DNA from: an uncultured Lachnospiraceae bacterium
GTDB taxonomy: Bacteria > Bacillota > Clostridia > Lachnospirales > Lachnospiraceae
Assembly (NCBI GenBank): GCA_934351925.1
Contig: CAKRJT010000011.1
Span: 1 to 64,000, forward strand
Length of the DNA stretch: 64,000 bases
Reading direction: 5' to 3'
Positions 62,382-64,000 of the stretch are shown here, one piece after another. Position 1 is the stretch's first letter. Each line of letters begins with the position of its first letter. The position numbers and the translations under genes were made by a program. The notes below the pieces were generated by a model. That model was not told where the DNA came from and ran no database searches. It saw only the letters and a list, made by a program, of their open reading frames with translations.

Positions 62382-63362
62382 ATGAGCGAAGTCCTGTCGC
62401 AGAGCGAGATAGATAATCTGCTTAAAGCTCTCAACAGCGGTGAGCTTGATGTAGAGGAAATAAAAGATAAGGACGAAAAACAGGTCAAGAATTACGATTT
62501 TGCAAGACCAACCAAATTTTCCAAGGAACACCTTCGTACATTGGAGATAATTTTCGAACATTATAGCCGGCTTCTTTCAACCAATCTGCCTGCATATTTG
62601 AGAAAGGCAGTTCAGGTTGAGGTAGTTAATTCAGAGTCAGTTATTTATTCAGAGTTTTCCAATGCACTTTCAAATCCGGTCCTGTTAGGCGTTGTCAATA
62701 TGTCACCGCTTGAAGGCACGATGGTTATGGAGATTTCCGGCAATCTGGCTTACTCGATGATTGACCGGTTGTTGGGCGGCGAGGGAGAACCGCTTGACAA
62801 GATAAGAGACTACTCGGAGATAGAGCTGGTTATTCTTGAACGCATTTTTACTATATGTGTTAATTTGCTGAGGGAGCCATGGCAGAATGTAGTGAGCATT
62901 TCGCCTAGATTGGAAAGAATTGAAACTAATTCCCAGTTTGCACAGATTATTTCACCTAGTGAAACTATTGCAATTATCACAATTAATGTTAAAATAGGTG
63001 ATGTGGAAGGACTGATGAATGTCTGTCTCCCTTATGGAGTGCTTGAACCTGTTATGGACAAATTGAATACAAAATATTGGTTTTCTACCATGCAGGACAA
63101 GGACAACAAGTCATACAACGATGCTATTGAGAGCCTTATCTCAAAAGCGCAGATTCCGATTAAGGCAGTACTCGGAAACAGTTCGATATCTGTCAATGAT
63201 TTTATGAATCTGCATGTAGGTGATGTGATTAAGCTTGATAGAGGCATAGATGAAGAATTAGATATTTTTGTGGGCAATATAAAGAAGTTTGCGGCTATGC
63301 CCGGTTCGGCCAATGATAATTATGCGGTTCGAATTACGCAAATACTGAAAGAAGAGGAGTGA
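62382..63362 (+). CDS. fliM: Flagellar motor switch protein FliM
   Basis: A 326-residue switch protein. The CheY-binding peptide VLSQSEIDNLLKAL lies at the N-terminus; the CheC-like middle domain has YDFARPTKFSKEHLRTLEIIFEHYSR and MEISGNLAYSMIDRLLGGEGEP; the C-terminus is a SpoA domain (VGDVIKLDRGIDEELDIFVGN). ATG 62382 is 5 nt after AGGTGG, preferred over the upstream TTG. Confidence 0.97.
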   Translation: MSEVLSQSEIDNLLKALNSGELDVEEIKDKDEKQVKNYDFARPTKFSKEHLRTLEIIFEHYSRLLSTNLPAYLRKAVQVEVVNSESVIYSEFSNALSNPVLLGVVNMSPLEGTMVMEISGNLAYSMIDRLLGGEGEPLDKIRDYSEIELVILERIFTICVNLLREPWQNVVSISPRLERIETNSQFAQIISPSETIAIITINVKIGDVEGLMNVCLPYGVLEPVMDKLNTKYWFSTMQDKDNKSYNDAIESLISKAQIPIKAVLGNSSISVNDFMNLHVGDVIKLDRGIDEELDIFVGNIKKFAAMPGSANDNYAVRITQILKEEE

Positions 63363-63366
63363 GACA

Positions 63367-64000
63367 ATGGACGGAATGTTATCACAAGAAGAAATTAACG
63401 CATTATTAGCCGGAGCTGATAATGGTGGTGGAGATAATAATTCTTCAGCAGCAGATTCTAAAGCCCCTGCAGATGATGAGCAGTTTCTTACAGACGAACA
63501 GAAAGATGCCATTGGAGAGATTTCTAATATCAGTATGGGTTCGGCAGCAACAACGCTTGGTATGCTGCTCAATCAGACTGTTACTATTACTACACCGAAT
63601 GTATCTTATGTAAGCTGGGATGAATTGTCGGAGTCATATGACAGACCTTGTGTTTTCCTTCAGATTAAGTATGTGGAAGGTCTTGACGGCAACAATGTAC
63701 TTGTACTTAAAGAAAATGATGTAAAGATAATAACAGACCTTATGATGGGTGGTCCGGGTGTTGCATCGGATGAGCCTATTACCGAACTTCACCTCAGTGC
63801 AATAGGTGAGGCTATGAACCAGATGATGGGAAGTGCTTCTACTTCCATGTCATCAATGCTCAACAAGAAGATTGATATCAGTCCGCCAATTGCGGAGGTG
63901 ATTGACTTAAATGAGAGCATGAACACAAGGAAACTTCCGGATTTCCTTAAATCCAAATTCGTAAAGGTTTCGTTTAAGATGCTTATCGGAGACCTTATCG
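63367..64000 (+). CDS. fliY: Flagellar motor switch phosphatase FliY (FliN type), N-terminal part
   Basis: The frame is open from ATG 63367 to the window end (211 codons) and continues beyond. The N-terminus MLSQEEINALLAG resembles the FliM CheY-binding peptide. Two CheC/CheX phosphatase motifs (ExxN) occur in IGEISNISMGSAATTL and IGEAMNQMMGSASTSM, so the protein probably dephosphorylates CheY-P, as B. subtilis FliY does. The C-terminal SpoA/FliN domain lies outside the window. Confidence 0.93.
   Translation, partial: MDGMLSQEEINALLAGADNGGGDNNSSAADSKAPADDEQFLTDEQKDAIGEISNISMGSAATTLGMLLNQTVTITTPNVSYVSWDELSESYDRPCVFLQIKYVEGLDGNNVLVLKENDVKIITDLMMGGPGVASDEPITELHLSAIGEAMNQMMGSASTSMSSMLNKKIDISPPIAEVIDLNESMNTRKLPDFLKSKFVKVSFKMLIGDLI

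Overview
The window is a 64 kb piece of a low-to-mid GC Firmicutes chromosome. Nearly every gene lies on the + strand. The combination of endospore genes (spoIIGA, sigE, sigG), Gram-positive division genes, CodY, a Bacillus/Clostridium-type fla/che operon with FliY, and PD-(D/E)XK genes with GIEQ-type repeats points to a motile, potentially spore-forming Lachnospiraceae of the Roseburia/Agathobacter/Butyrivibrio kind. That placement is inference from gene content and order; no database search was possible.

Region 1 (1-13.6 kb) is the division and cell-wall cluster followed by sporulation control: rsmH (5' end cut off), ftsL, two class B penicillin-binding proteins, murD, ftsW, murA, divIB and ftsZ, then spoIIGA-sigE-sigG. 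mraY and murG are absent from the places they usually occupy. ftsZ has its own sigma-A promoter. spoIIGA has two Spo0A boxes and a 22-bp-spaced promoter like that of Bacillus subtilis spoIIG.

Region 2 (13.6-39.4 kb) is a type IV pilus locus. It starts with a diguanylate cyclase and a lipoprotein, then pilB (with an N-terminal MshEN-type, potentially c-di-GMP-binding domain), pilT, pilC, major pilin, prepilin peptidase, a PilM-PilN fusion, PilO, four minor pilin/PilX-like proteins and a 1558-residue exported protein. Two insertions interrupt it: a PD-(D/E)XK (Rpn-like) gene behind an 800-bp repeat-rich noncoding region, and a two-gene ATPase plus nuclease-like cassette between pilC and the major pilin, which is a candidate uncharacterised defence or DNA-handling module.

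Region 3 (39.4-47.2 kb) holds a full-length Rpn-like gene next to a 5'-truncated duplicate, then comM, dprA, topA and codY. Region 4 (47.3-64 kb) is the flagellar operon: flgB flgC fliE fliF fliG fliH fliI fliJ, motE-like, fliK, flgD, a TIGR02530-type gene, flgE, an NAD-dependent epimerase, flbD, motA, motB, fliL, fliM and the start of fliY.

Two noncoding families stand out. One is a short leader (CATTAYTATTT, a hairpin of changing sequence, then ATGGAG-ATTA-ATG) that supplies the ribosome-binding site and start codon of several pilus and flagellar genes. The other is a two-hairpin element present twice in the flagellar operon, with matching geometry but different stem sequences. No rRNA, tRNA, CRISPR array or insertion-sequence transposase was seen.
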